This document shows, piece after piece, positions 46,109 through 54,243 of a stretch of 64,000 bases of DNA. How positions within the stretch are numbered: the first letter of the stretch is position 1; the number at the start of each line of letters is the position of its first letter. Under the pieces are notes generated by a model that had not been told where the DNA came from, made no database searches, and saw nothing but the letters and a program-made list of their open reading frames with translations. A program made the position numbers and the translations under genes. This DNA is from Mycobacterium malmoense (GTDB lineage: Bacteria > Actinomycetota > Actinomycetes > Mycobacteriales > Mycobacteriaceae): NCBI RefSeq assembly GCF_019645855.1, contig NZ_CP080999.1, positions 2,170,001 to 2,234,000 of the forward strand, read 5' to 3'.

Positions 46109-47545
46109 ATGAGACGCACCCGCTGGGGCTCTTCTGCGCGACCGGCCGCGAGGCTGGTCCGGCCGGTCATACCGTCGGTCTTGAGTGCCGCCCTGCTGCT
46201 ATGCACGCCCGGGCTGGCGCACGGTGATCCCGCCGCCGACAGCCTGGCCGCGCTCATCGCCAACGTCGCCAAGGCCAACCAGCGCCTGGAAAACCTGAGC
46301 GCGGAAATCCAGACGGAGCAGGAAAGCGTCAACAAGGCGCTGGTCGACGTGGAGACCGCACGCGACAACGCGACCGCCACCGAACACGACCTCGAGGCCA
46401 GCCAGCGGGCGGTCAAAGACGCCGATGCGGCAATCGCTTCCGCCCAACGCCGGTTCGACACGTTCGCCGCGGCCACCTATATGAACGGCCCGTCGGGCAG
46501 CTACCTGACCGCGACCAGCCCCGAAGACATCATCGCCACCGAAACCGCCGCCCGGACGCTGACGGCCAGCTCCCACACGGTGATGGACAACCTGCAGCGG
46601 GCCCGGACCGAACAGGTCAACAAGGAGTCTGCGGCGCGGCTGGCCAAGCAGAAGGCCGACAAGGCCGCCGCCGACGCCAAGGCCAGCCAGGACGCCGCGG
46701 TGGCGGCGCTCACCAACTCGAGGCGCACGTTCGACGAACAGCGCGACGAGGTCATTCGGCTGGCCGCCGAGCGTGACGAGGCTCAGGCCAAACTCGAGGC
46801 CGCCCGCCGCGAGGCCGCGAGCCAATGGTCGGCGGGGAAGGGCGGGGCGGGCGTCCCGGCGTCGGGCGACCGGTGGGATCCCGGGTCACCCGGCGGTGCG
46901 CCGCCGGCGGGCGGCCGCACGTGGGATGGCGCCTGGGATCCGACGTTGCCCATGGTGCCCAGCGCCAACGTCCCCGGCGACCCGATCGCGGTGATCAACC
47001 AGGTGTTGGGCATCTCGGCGACCTCGACGCAGGTCACCGCCGGCATGGGCCGCAGCTTCCTGCAGCAGCTGGGCATCCTGCGGCCCGACGACACCGGCAT
47101 CACCAACGCCTCGCCCGGGGGCCGGATCCCGCGGGTCTACGGGCGGCAGGCCAGCGAGTACGTGATCCGGCGCGGGATGTCACAGATCGGGGTGCCTTAT
47201 TCCTGGGGTGGCGGCAACGCCGCGGGCCCGAGCAAGGGAATCGACTCGGGGGCCGGCACTACCGGCTTCGACTGTTCGGGCCTGGTCTTGTATTCATTCG
47301 CCGGGGTGGGCATCAAGCTGCCGCACTACTCGGGTTCGCAGTACAACCTGGGCCGCAAGATCCCGTCCTCCCAGATGCGCCGCGGCGACGTGATCTTCTA
47401 CGGCCCCGGCGGCAGCCAGCACGTGACGATCTATCTCGGTCAGGGTCAGATGCTCGAGGCGCCCGACGTCGGGTTGAAGGTCCGGGTCGCACCGGTTCGT
47501 ACCGGCGGTATGACGCCTTACGTAGTCCGCTATATCGAGTACTGA
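46109..47545 (+). CDS. ripA: Peptidoglycan endopeptidase RipA
   Basis: RipA cleaves peptide stems in septal peptidoglycan to separate daughter cells. The 478-residue product has a signal peptide ending near GLAHGDP. A long coiled-coil inhibitory domain spans about residues 45-235 and a proline/glycine-rich linker about 238-285. A C-terminal NlpC/P60 domain follows, with catalytic Cys389 (GFDCSGLVLYSF) and His438 (SQHVTIYLG). It is followed 10 bases later by its shorter paralogue ripB. Activation needs removal of the N-terminal domain, as known for the family. Confidence 0.95.
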   Translation: MRRTRWGSSARPAARLVRPVIPSVLSAALLLCTPGLAHGDPAADSLAALIANVAKANQRLENLSAEIQTEQESVNKALVDVETARDNATATEHDLEASQRAVKDADAAIASAQRRFDTFAAATYMNGPSGSYLTATSPEDIIATETAARTLTASSHTVMDNLQRARTEQVNKESAARLAKQKADKAAADAKASQDAAVAALTNSRRTFDEQRDEVIRLAAERDEAQAKLEAARREAASQWSAGKGGAGVPASGDRWDPGSPGGAPPAGGRTWDGAWDPTLPMVPSANVPGDPIAVINQVLGISATSTQVTAGMGRSFLQQLGILRPDDTGITNASPGGRIPRVYGRQASEYVIRRGMSQIGVPYSWGGGNAAGPSKGIDSGAGTTGFDCSGLVLYSFAGVGIKLPHYSGSQYNLGRKIPSSQMRRGDVIFYGPGGSQHVTIYLGQGQMLEAPDVGLKVRVAPVRTGGMTPYVVRYIEY

Positions 47546-47555
47546 ACGAGGAGCT

Positions 47556-48296
47556 ATGCGCCGCAGCCAATTTCGCCTGATCAACCTGGCTTCCAGGCTG
47601 GGTGTGCTCACCGCACTGGTGACCGGGCTGACGTTGTCTGTAGCCAGCCCGGCTCCACTGGCCAGGGCCGACCCCGGCCAGTGGGATCCCACGCTGCCGG
47701 CGACGGTCAGTGCCGGCGCGCCCGGGGATCCGCTCGCGGTCGCCAACGCTTCGCTGCAGGCCACCGCCCAGGCCACCCAGACCACGCTGGATTTGGGTAA
47801 GCAATTCCTCGGCGGGCTGGGCATCAACCTCGGCGGCAATGACGCCCCCGCGGCCGCCACCAACCCCGGCGGCAAGATCCCGCGCGTCTACGGCCGCCAG
47901 GCCATCGAGTACGTGATCAAGCGGGGCGGCTCCCAGATGGGCGTGCCGTATTCCTGGGGCGGCGGCTCGCTGCAGGGTCCCAGCAAGGGCGTCGACTCCG
48001 GAGCCAACACCGTCGGCTTCGACTGCTCGGGCCTGATGCGGTACGCCTTCGCCGGTGTCGGCGTGCTGATCCCGCGGTTCTCCGGTGACCAGTACAACGC
48101 GGGCCGCCACATTCCGCCCAATGAAGCCAGGCGCGGCGACCTGATCTTCTATGGCCCGGGCGGCGGCCAGCACGTCACCATGTACCTGGGCAACGGCCAG
48201 ATGCTGGAGGCGTCCGGAAGCGCCGGCAAAGTCACCGTCAGCCCGGTGCGCAAGCCCGGCATGACGCCGTTCCTGACTAGGATCATCGAGTACTGA
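47556..48296 (+). CDS. ripB: Peptidoglycan endopeptidase RipB
   Basis: RipB is a secreted NlpC/P60 endopeptidase of 246 residues without the coiled-coil domain. After the signal peptide (cleavage near ARADP) comes a short region WDPTLPATVSAGAPGDP that closely repeats the linker of RipA. The catalytic domain has Cys157 (GFDCSGLMRYAF) and His206 (QHVTMYLG). The gene follows ripA by 10 bases, so the two are probably co-transcribed and arose by tandem duplication. About 200 non-coding bases separate it from moxR1. Confidence 0.95.
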   Translation: MRRSQFRLINLASRLGVLTALVTGLTLSVASPAPLARADPGQWDPTLPATVSAGAPGDPLAVANASLQATAQATQTTLDLGKQFLGGLGINLGGNDAPAAATNPGGKIPRVYGRQAIEYVIKRGGSQMGVPYSWGGGSLQGPSKGVDSGANTVGFDCSGLMRYAFAGVGVLIPRFSGDQYNAGRHIPPNEARRGDLIFYGPGGGQHVTMYLGNGQMLEASGSAGKVTVSPVRKPGMTPFLTRIIEY

Positions 48297-48493
48297 CCAA
48301 GGTGTGGTCGCCCGCGCAAAGGTCCGGGCCGGGGCCAAATTGCCCGGCTCGTTCCGGCCCGCATCGTCGCCGGGCGGGGCCGCGGCGTCGACGGAATCCG
48401 GCAGGCCTGGAATAGTTGGACCCGGGCACGTCGCTGCCCCACGACATTGGTCGTGCCAGCAGTCGTGTCCGATTGAGCTGTGGAGGGTTCTTG

Positions 48494-49627
48494 ATGACGT
48501 CAGCAGGTGGGCCGCCCCCGGGCGCCAGCAGTTACTCGGGCCCGGGTGGGCAGTCCGGCCCGCCGGCCCATGAAGCGCCGCCCGGTGGCGGTAATGGGCT
48601 GGCCGCCGAGGTCCACACGCTGGAGAGGGCCATCTTCGAGGTCAAACGGATCATCGTCGGCCAGGACCAGCTCGTGGAGCGGATGCTGGTCGGGCTGCTG
48701 TCCAAGGGCCACGTGCTGCTCGAGGGTGTGCCCGGCGTGGCCAAGACGCTGGCCGTGGAGACGTTCGCCCGCGTGGTCGGCGGGACGTTCGCCCGCATCC
48801 AGTTCACCCCCGACCTGGTCCCCACCGACATCATCGGCACCCGCATCTACCGGCAGGGCAAGGAGGAGTTCGACACCGAGCTCGGCCCGGTGGTGGTCAA
48901 CTTCCTGCTCGCCGACGAGATCAACCGCGCGCCGGCGAAGGTGCAGTCGGCGCTGCTGGAGGTCATGCAGGAACGCCACGTGTCGATCGGCGGCAAGACC
49001 TTCCCGCTGCCCAACCCGTTCCTGGTGATGGCCACCCAGAACCCGATCGAGCACGAGGGTGTCTACCCGCTGCCCGAGGCCCAGCGCGACCGCTTCCTGT
49101 TCAAGATCAACGTGGGCTACCCGTCGCCGGAAGAGGAGCGGGAGATCATCTACCGGATGGGTGTCAAGCCGCCGGTGCCCAAGCAGATCCTGAACACCGG
49201 CGACCTGCTGCGGCTGCAGGACATCGCGGCCAACGTCTTCGTCCACCACGCCCTGGTCGACTACGTGGTGCGCGTCGTCACCGCCACCCGTCACCCCGAG
49301 CAGCTGGGGATGAACGACGTCAAGACCTGGATCTCGTTCGGCGCGTCCCCGCGGGCCTCGCTGGGCATCATCGCCGGTGCTCGCTCGCTGGCGCTGGTGC
49401 GGGGCCGCGACTATGTGATCCCGCAGGACGTCGTGGAGGTCATTCCCGACGTGCTGCGGCACCGGTTGGTGCTCACCTACGACGCGCTCGCCGACGAGAT
49501 CTCACCGGAGATCGTCATCAACCGAGTCCTGCAGACGGTCGCCCTGCCGCAGGTGAACGCCGTTCCGCAGCAAGGCCATTCGGTGCCGCCGGTGATGCAG
49601 GCCGCGGGCGCGGCTAGCGGTCGGTGA
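48494..49627 (+). CDS. moxR1: MoxR-type AAA+ ATPase MoxR1
   Basis: MoxR ATPases work as chaperones with VWA-domain partners to mature protein complexes, often linked to the envelope. The 377-residue product has a disordered Gly/Pro N-terminus, Walker A GVPGVAKT at residues 78-85, Walker B LLADEINRAP and sensor-1 region VMATQNPIEHEG. The ATG at 48494 has GGAGGG upstream. The frame further upstream to 48416 is noise. The TGA overlaps the GTG of the next gene, so moxR1, the DUF58 and the VWA genes form one coupled unit. Confidence 0.94.
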   Translation: MTSAGGPPPGASSYSGPGGQSGPPAHEAPPGGGNGLAAEVHTLERAIFEVKRIIVGQDQLVERMLVGLLSKGHVLLEGVPGVAKTLAVETFARVVGGTFARIQFTPDLVPTDIIGTRIYRQGKEEFDTELGPVVVNFLLADEINRAPAKVQSALLEVMQERHVSIGGKTFPLPNPFLVMATQNPIEHEGVYPLPEAQRDRFLFKINVGYPSPEEEREIIYRMGVKPPVPKQILNTGDLLRLQDIAANVFVHHALVDYVVRVVTATRHPEQLGMNDVKTWISFGASPRASLGIIAGARSLALVRGRDYVIPQDVVEVIPDVLRHRLVLTYDALADEISPEIVINRVLQTVALPQVNAVPQQGHSVPPVMQAAGAASGR

Positions 49628-50577
49628 CTAATCCCCAGGAGCCGGCGGTGCTGCATCCGCCGTCGTTTCAGCGCGGGCAGATCGAGGACCCGAAGCTGGC
49701 GGCGGCGCTGCGCAATCTCGAGCTCACCGTCCGGCGCAAGCTCGACGGTGTCCTGCACGGCGACCATCTCGGCCTGATCCCGGGACCGGGATCGGAGCCG
49801 GGGGAGTCGCGGGAGTACCAGCCCGGTGACGACGTGCGGCGGATGGACTGGGCCGTCACCGCGCGCACCGCGCACCCGCACGTCCGGCAGATGATCGCCG
49901 ACCGCGAACTGGAGACCTGGCTGGTGGTCGACATGTCGGCCAGCCTGGACTTCGGCACCGTGGGGTGCGAGAAGCGCGACCTGGCCATCGCGGCCTCGGC
50001 GGCGATCACGTTCCTCAACAGCGGCGGCGGCAACCGGTTTGGCGCGATCATCGCCAACGGCGCGACGGTCACGCGGGTGCCGGCCCGCTCCGGGCGCCAG
50101 CACGAGCAGACGCTGTTGCGCACCATCGCGACGACGCCCAGGGCGCCGGTCGGTGTGCGCGGGGATCTGGCGACGGCCATCGACGCGCTGCGACGGCCGG
50201 AACGCCGCCGGGGGATGGCGGTGATCATCAGCGACTTCCTCGGTCCGATCAACTGGATGCGGCCGCTGCGGGCGATCGCCGCGCGCCACGAGGTGCTGGC
50301 CATCGAGGTGCTCGATCCCCGCGACGTCGAGCTGCCCGACATCGGCGACGTCGTGCTGCAGGACGCCGAATCCGGTGTCACCCGCGAGTTCACCATCAAC
50401 GCGCAGCTGCGCGACGACTTCGCCAAGGCCGCGGCGGCGCACCGCGCCGAGGTGGCCCGCACCATCCGCAGCTGCGGGGCCCCGATGATGACGCTGCGCA
50501 CCGACCGGGACTGGATCGCCGACATCGTCCGCTTCGTCGAGTCCCGCCGCCGCGGGGCCCTGGCAGGGCGCCAGTGA
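49624..50577 (+). CDS. DUF58 domain protein (Rv1480-like MoxR partner)
   Basis: The 317-residue protein has the DUF58 signature YQPGDDVRRMDWAVTAR near residue 65. It has a von Willebrand-like fold with LVVDMSASLDFG near residue 101, where a metal-ion site of the DxSxS type is partly present (DMSAS). It has no membrane segment. It overlaps moxR1 upstream and the VWA gene downstream by four bases each, the standard MoxR-DUF58-VWA order. It probably acts as an adaptor for MoxR1; the client is unknown. Confidence 0.9.
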   Translation: MTNPQEPAVLHPPSFQRGQIEDPKLAAALRNLELTVRRKLDGVLHGDHLGLIPGPGSEPGESREYQPGDDVRRMDWAVTARTAHPHVRQMIADRELETWLVVDMSASLDFGTVGCEKRDLAIAASAAITFLNSGGGNRFGAIIANGATVTRVPARSGRQHEQTLLRTIATTPRAPVGVRGDLATAIDALRRPERRRGMAVIISDFLGPINWMRPLRAIAARHEVLAIEVLDPRDVELPDIGDVVLQDAESGVTREFTINAQLRDDFAKAAAAHRAEVARTIRSCGAPMMTLRTDRDWIADIVRFVESRRRGALAGRQ

Positions 50578-51581
50578 CTCTGCCTTTGCTGGGCCCGATG
50601 ACGCTGTCCGGCTTCGCGCACTCGTGGTTTTTCCTTTTCCTTTTCGTCGTCTTCGGATTGGCCGCGCTGTATATCGTGCTGCAACTGGCGCGCCAGCGGC
50701 GGATGCTGCGGTTCGCCAACATGGATCTGCTGGAAAGTGTTGCGCCCAAACGGCCTTCGCGCTGGCGGCACCTGCCGGCGATCCTGCTGGTGTTGGCGCT
50801 GGTGCTGTTCACCATCGCGATGGCGGGGCCGACCAACGACGTCCGGATTCCCCGCAACCGTGCGGTGGTGATGCTGGTGATCGACGTGTCGCAGTCCATG
50901 CGCGCCACCGACGTGCCCCCCACCCGGATGGCCGCCGCGCAGGAGGCCGCCAAGCAGTTCGCCGACGAGCTCACCCCGGGCATCAACCTGGGCCTGATCG
51001 CCTATGCCGGGACCGCGACGGTGCTGGTGTCGCCGACGACCAACCGGGAGGCGACCAAGAACGCGCTGGACAAGCTGCAGTACGCCGACCGCACCGCCAC
51101 AGGCGAGGGCATCTTCACCGCTTTGCAGGCCATCGCCACCGTTGGCGCGGTGATCGGCGGCGGCGACACGCCGCCGCCGGCGCGCATCGTGTTGTTCTCC
51201 GACGGCAAGGAGACGATGCCGACCAACCCGGACAACCCCAAGGGCGCCTTCACCGCCGCGCGCACCGCCAAGGACCAGGGCGTGCCGATCTCGACGATCT
51301 CGTTCGGCACCCCGTACGGCTTCGTCGAGATCAACGACCAGCGCCAGCCGGTGCCCGTCGACGACGAGACGCTCAAGAAGGTGGCCCAGCTCTCCGGGGG
51401 CAACTCCTACAGCGCCTCCAACCTGCAGGAGCTGAAGGGCGTCTACGCGACGCTGCAGCAGCAGATCGGCTACGAGACGATCAAGGGCGACGCCAGCGTG
51501 GGCTGGCTGCGGCTGGGTGCGCTGGTGTTGGCGCTGGCGGCGCTGGCCGCGCTGCTGATCAACCGCCGCCTGCCCGGCTAA
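50574..51581 (+). CDS. VWA-domain membrane protein (Rv1481-like)
   Basis: The 335-residue product starts at GTG 50574, overlapping the DUF58 stop. It has two N-terminal transmembrane helices (about residues 14-38 and 63-82). A VWA domain follows, with a complete MIDAS motif DVSQSM near residue 100 plus a threonine and aspartate further on (ARIVLFSDGKE). A C-terminal helix (LGALVLALAALAALLI) completes a BatA-like layout. It presents the VWA domain outside or inside the membrane as the membrane partner of MoxR1. A palindromic repeat begins 39 bases after the stop. Confidence 0.92.
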   Translation: MTLPLLGPMTLSGFAHSWFFLFLFVVFGLAALYIVLQLARQRRMLRFANMDLLESVAPKRPSRWRHLPAILLVLALVLFTIAMAGPTNDVRIPRNRAVVMLVIDVSQSMRATDVPPTRMAAAQEAAKQFADELTPGINLGLIAYAGTATVLVSPTTNREATKNALDKLQYADRTATGEGIFTALQAIATVGAVIGGGDTPPPARIVLFSDGKETMPTNPDNPKGAFTAARTAKDQGVPISTISFGTPYGFVEINDQRQPVPVDDETLKKVAQLSGGNSYSASNLQELKGVYATLQQQIGYETIKGDASVGWLRLGALVLALAALAALLINRRLPG

Positions 51582-51619
51582 CCTTCCCCTTCTTGCGCCC
51601 GTCTTACAGCGTCTTGCGT

Positions 51620-51679
51620 CGCGAGCGTAACGCCACTGCGAAATCCAAGCCCGCTTTTGGCAGTGGCGTTACGTTCGCG
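51620..51679. repeat. Palindromic repeat, copy 2
   Basis: Arms 51620-51643 and 51656-51679 pair over 24 bases with two mismatches, and the loop is 12 bases. The left arm GCGAGCGTAACGCCACTGCG differs from copy 1 by one core base (GCC for GTC). The right arm contains the TAA stop of the minus-strand DUF559 gene (51669-51671). It lies between the convergent VWA and DUF559 genes, the same kind of place as copy 1. Confidence 0.88.
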
Positions 51680-52511
51680 AAGCGCGTGCCGCGGCCACTC
51701 GGCGGATGATGTCGGCGGGATGGTCCTCGGCGACCACGCGGATCACGATCCACCCGTAGTGGTGCTCCAATTTTTCACTACGGCGGATGTCCTTCACGTA
51801 TTGCGCACGGCTGGAACGATGTTGATCGCCGTCATACTCGGCCGCGACCTTGATGTTCTCCCAACCCATGTCCAAATAGGCCTCCGCCCAACCCCATTCG
51901 TTGCGGACGGGGATCTGCGTCTGCGGACGCGGAAACCCGGCCCGCACCAGGAGCAGACGCAGCCACGTTTCCTTCGGCGACTGCGCGCCGCCGTCAACGA
52001 GTTCGAGAGCGGCTCGGGCCGCCTTGATGCCGCGGCGGCCCCGATAGCGGTCGACCAGAAGCTCGATGTCGGCCAGCTTCAACTCGGTCGCCTGCGCGAG
52101 GGCATCGATGGCAGCGACCGCGACGTCCGTCGGGTAATGGCTCGCCAGATCGAGCGCCGTTCGCGCCGACGTCGTGACGCGCATGCCGCCGACGACCGCG
52201 ATCTCGTCGGCCTCGATGCGTTCTTCCCATACCTGCACCCCCGCTGCGTGTCGACGGTTGGTGTCGACGATTGCGGCCGGCCGGTCCGGATCGATCCACT
52301 TCGCACCGTGCATGGCGGAGGCGGAGAAGCCGGCGAGGATGCCGCGGCGGCGCGAGCGCAGCCAACATGCTTTGGCCCGCAACGCCGGCGTGAGCTCGGT
52401 GCCTTGTGGGATGTACACGTCCTGATGGAGCGTGACAAATCGACTCCGCAGCTCATAGGGCGTCAACTTGCCTGCAGCCAGGGCCTCACTGCCCAAAAAC
52501 GGGTCCGTCAT
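51669..52511 (-). CDS. DUF559 endonuclease-like protein with AbiEi-like N-terminus
   Basis: The 280-residue product has a C-terminal DUF559 (Vsr/MTES-type nuclease) domain: KVAAEYDGDQHRSSRAQYVKD with the acidic-DGDQH core, then RRSEKLEHHYGWIVIRV. The N-terminal part (PFLGSEALAAGKLTPYELR, LAGFSASAMHGAKW, TTSARTALDLASHYP) resembles the AbiEi-type region often fused to DUF559 in actinobacteria. Whether it cuts DNA is unknown. The frame runs on to 53474, but only from the ATG at 52511 does it look coding. Palindrome copies 2 and 3 flank it, so it may be a mobile or recently inserted unit. Confidence 0.8.
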   Translation of the reverse strand: MTDPFLGSEALAAGKLTPYELRSRFVTLHQDVYIPQGTELTPALRAKACWLRSRRRGILAGFSASAMHGAKWIDPDRPAAIVDTNRRHAAGVQVWEERIEADEIAVVGGMRVTTSARTALDLASHYPTDVAVAAIDALAQATELKLADIELLVDRYRGRRGIKAARAALELVDGGAQSPKETWLRLLLVRAGFPRPQTQIPVRNEWGWAEAYLDMGWENIKVAAEYDGDQHRSSRAQYVKDIRRSEKLEHHYGWIVIRVVAEDHPADIIRRVAAARASRT

Positions 52512-52545
52512 GGTCGGAAGTGTGCCGACCCACACCGACAACGCC

Positions 52546-52605
52546 CACGAGTGGAACGCCACTGCGAAATCCCGCTTACATTTTCGCGGTGGCGTTACGC
52601 TCGCG
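52546..52605. repeat. Palindromic repeat, copy 3 (diverged)
   Basis: Arms 52546-52569 and 52582-52605 pair over 24 bases with four mismatches and a 12-base loop. Both arms are recognisable versions of copies 1 and 2 (GAACGCCACTGCGAAA; TTTCGCGGTGGCGTTACGCTCGCG has 24 bases, so only its core GTGGCGTTACGCTCGCG is quoted for comparison). Unlike the other copies it lies between divergent genes, upstream of both the DUF559 gene and fabG1. Confidence 0.8.
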
Positions 52606-52654
52606 AAGCGCATGGTGCCTTCAGCTCGCGATGAGCCGATTGCAGCCCCGCCGC

Positions 52655-52676
52655 GGTGAGGCGATAGGTTGACGGG
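52655..52676 (+). promoter_or_regulatory. fabG1-inhA promoter segment
   Basis: The segment contains GCGATAGGTTGACGGG directly before the GTG at 52677. It closely matches the M. tuberculosis mabA-inhA promoter end, where C-15T and T-8 changes cause isoniazid/ethionamide resistance. Here position -15 is C (52662) and -8 is T (52669), that is, the wild-type states. GATAGGTT (52663-52670) probably serves as the -10 region of a leaderless or nearly leaderless transcript. Confidence 0.6.
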
Positions 52677-53417
52677 GTGACTGACACAGCCACCGACGGC
52701 AGACCCGCGTTCGTATCCCGTTCGGTCCTGGTCACCGGGGGAAACCGGGGAATCGGGCTGGCGGTGGCGCGCCGGCTGGCCGCCGACGGGCACCGCGTCG
52801 CGGTGACGCACCGGTCGTCCGGCGCCCCCGAAGGTTTGTTCGGCGTCGAGTGCGACGTCACCGACAACGACGCCGTCGACGCCGCCTTCAAGGCCGTCGA
52901 GGAGCGGCAGGGCCCGGTGGAGGTGCTGGTGGCCAACGCCGGAGTCACCTCCGACATGCTGATCATGCGGATGAGCGAGGAGCAATTCCAGAAGGTCATC
53001 GACGCCAACCTGACCGGTGTTTTCCGGGTCGCCAAGCGGGCGTCGCGCAACATGATCAAGCACCGGTTCGGGCGCTACATCTTCATGGGGTCCGTCGTCG
53101 GGTTGACCGGCCTGCCCGGGCAGGCGAACTACGCCGCGTCCAAGGCCGGGCTGGTCGGGATGGCCCGGTCGCTGACCCGTGAGCTGGGGTCGCGCTCGAT
53201 CACCGCCAACGTGGTGGCCCCCGGTTTCATCGACACCGACATGACCCGCGCCATGGAACCCAAGTACGTGGAAATGGCGCAGCAGGCAATTCCGTTGGGC
53301 CGCATCGGCAAAGTCGGGGAGATCGCCGGGGTCGTCAGCTTCCTGGCGTCCGAGGACGCCTCGTACATCTCGGGCGCGGTCATCCCGGTCGACGGCGGCG
53401 CCGGCATGGGCCACTGA
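52677..53417 (+). CDS. fabG1: 3-oxoacyl-ACP reductase MabA
   Basis: MabA is the NADPH-dependent ketoreductase of the FAS-II system that elongates mycolic acid precursors. The 246-residue short-chain dehydrogenase has the cofactor motif TGGNRGIG near residue 20 and the active-site Y152-xxx-K156 (NYAASKAG). It has the C-terminal FLASEDASYISGAVIPVDGG region. The segment around SVVGLTGLPGQ differs from the M. tuberculosis form but is well formed. The GTG start follows the promoter segment; inhA follows 10 bases after the stop in the usual operon. Confidence 0.95.
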   Translation: MTDTATDGRPAFVSRSVLVTGGNRGIGLAVARRLAADGHRVAVTHRSSGAPEGLFGVECDVTDNDAVDAAFKAVEERQGPVEVLVANAGVTSDMLIMRMSEEQFQKVIDANLTGVFRVAKRASRNMIKHRFGRYIFMGSVVGLTGLPGQANYAASKAGLVGMARSLTRELGSRSITANVVAPGFIDTDMTRAMEPKYVEMAQQAIPLGRIGKVGEIAGVVSFLASEDASYISGAVIPVDGGAGMGH

Positions 53418-53427
53418 GAGGATGGAC

Positions 53428-54237
53428 ATGGCAGGACTGCTCGAAGGCAAGCGGATTCTGGTCACCGGGATCATTACCGACTCGTCGATCGCGTTTCACA
53501 TCGCGCGGGTGGCCCAGGAGCAGGGGGCCGAACTGGTGCTGACCGGGTTCGACCGGCTGCGGCTGATCCAGCGCATCGCCGACCGGCTGCCGCGGCAGGC
53601 CCCGCTGCTCGAGCTCGACGTGCAAAACGAGAAGCACCTGGACACCCTCGGCGAGCGGGTGACCGAGGTGATCGGTGAGGGCAACAAGCTCGACGGCGTG
53701 GTGCATTCGATCGGCTTCATGCCGCAGAGCGGGATGGGCATCAACCCGTTCTTCGACGCGCCCTACGAGGACGTCGCCAAGGGCATCCACATCTCCGCGT
53801 ACTCGTACGCCTCGCTGGCCAAGGCGCTGCTGCCGATCATGAACCCCGGCGGCGGCATCGTCGGCATGGACTTCGACCCCAGCCGTGCCATGCCGGCCTA
53901 CAACTGGATGACGGTCGCCAAGAGCGCGCTGGAGTCGGTGAACCGGTTCGTAGCCCGCGAGGCCGGCAAGTACGGCGTGCGCTCGAATCTTGTTGCGGCA
54001 GGGCCGATCCGGACGCTCGCGATGAGCGCGATCGTCGGCGGAGCGCTGGGTGAGGAGGCCGGCGCCCAGATACACCTGCTCGAGGAGGGCTGGGACCAGC
54101 GGGCGCCGCTGGGCTGGAACATGAAGGACCCCACGCCGGTCGCCAAGACGGTGTGCGCCCTGCTCTCGGAGTGGCTGCCGGCAACCACGGGCACCGTCAT
54201 CTACGCCGACGGCGGCGCCAGCACCCAATTGCTCTAG
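53428..54237 (+). CDS. inhA: NADH-dependent enoyl-ACP reductase InhA
   Basis: InhA reduces the enoyl-ACP double bond in FAS-II and is the target of isoniazid and ethionamide. The 269-residue product has ITDSSIAF at the cofactor site. S94 (VHSIGFMP) is in the wild-type drug-sensitive state, and the catalytic pair is Y158 and K165 (AYNWMTVAKSALE). I used the ATG at 53428 rather than the in-frame ATG at 53422, because GAGAGG lies at the right distance and the length equals the M. tuberculosis protein. hemH follows after six bases. Confidence 0.97.
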   Translation: MAGLLEGKRILVTGIITDSSIAFHIARVAQEQGAELVLTGFDRLRLIQRIADRLPRQAPLLELDVQNEKHLDTLGERVTEVIGEGNKLDGVVHSIGFMPQSGMGINPFFDAPYEDVAKGIHISAYSYASLAKALLPIMNPGGGIVGMDFDPSRAMPAYNWMTVAKSALESVNRFVAREAGKYGVRSNLVAAGPIRTLAMSAIVGGALGEEAGAQIHLLEEGWDQRAPLGWNMKDPTPVAKTVCALLSEWLPATTGTVIYADGGASTQLL

Positions 54238-54243
54238 GACGCA

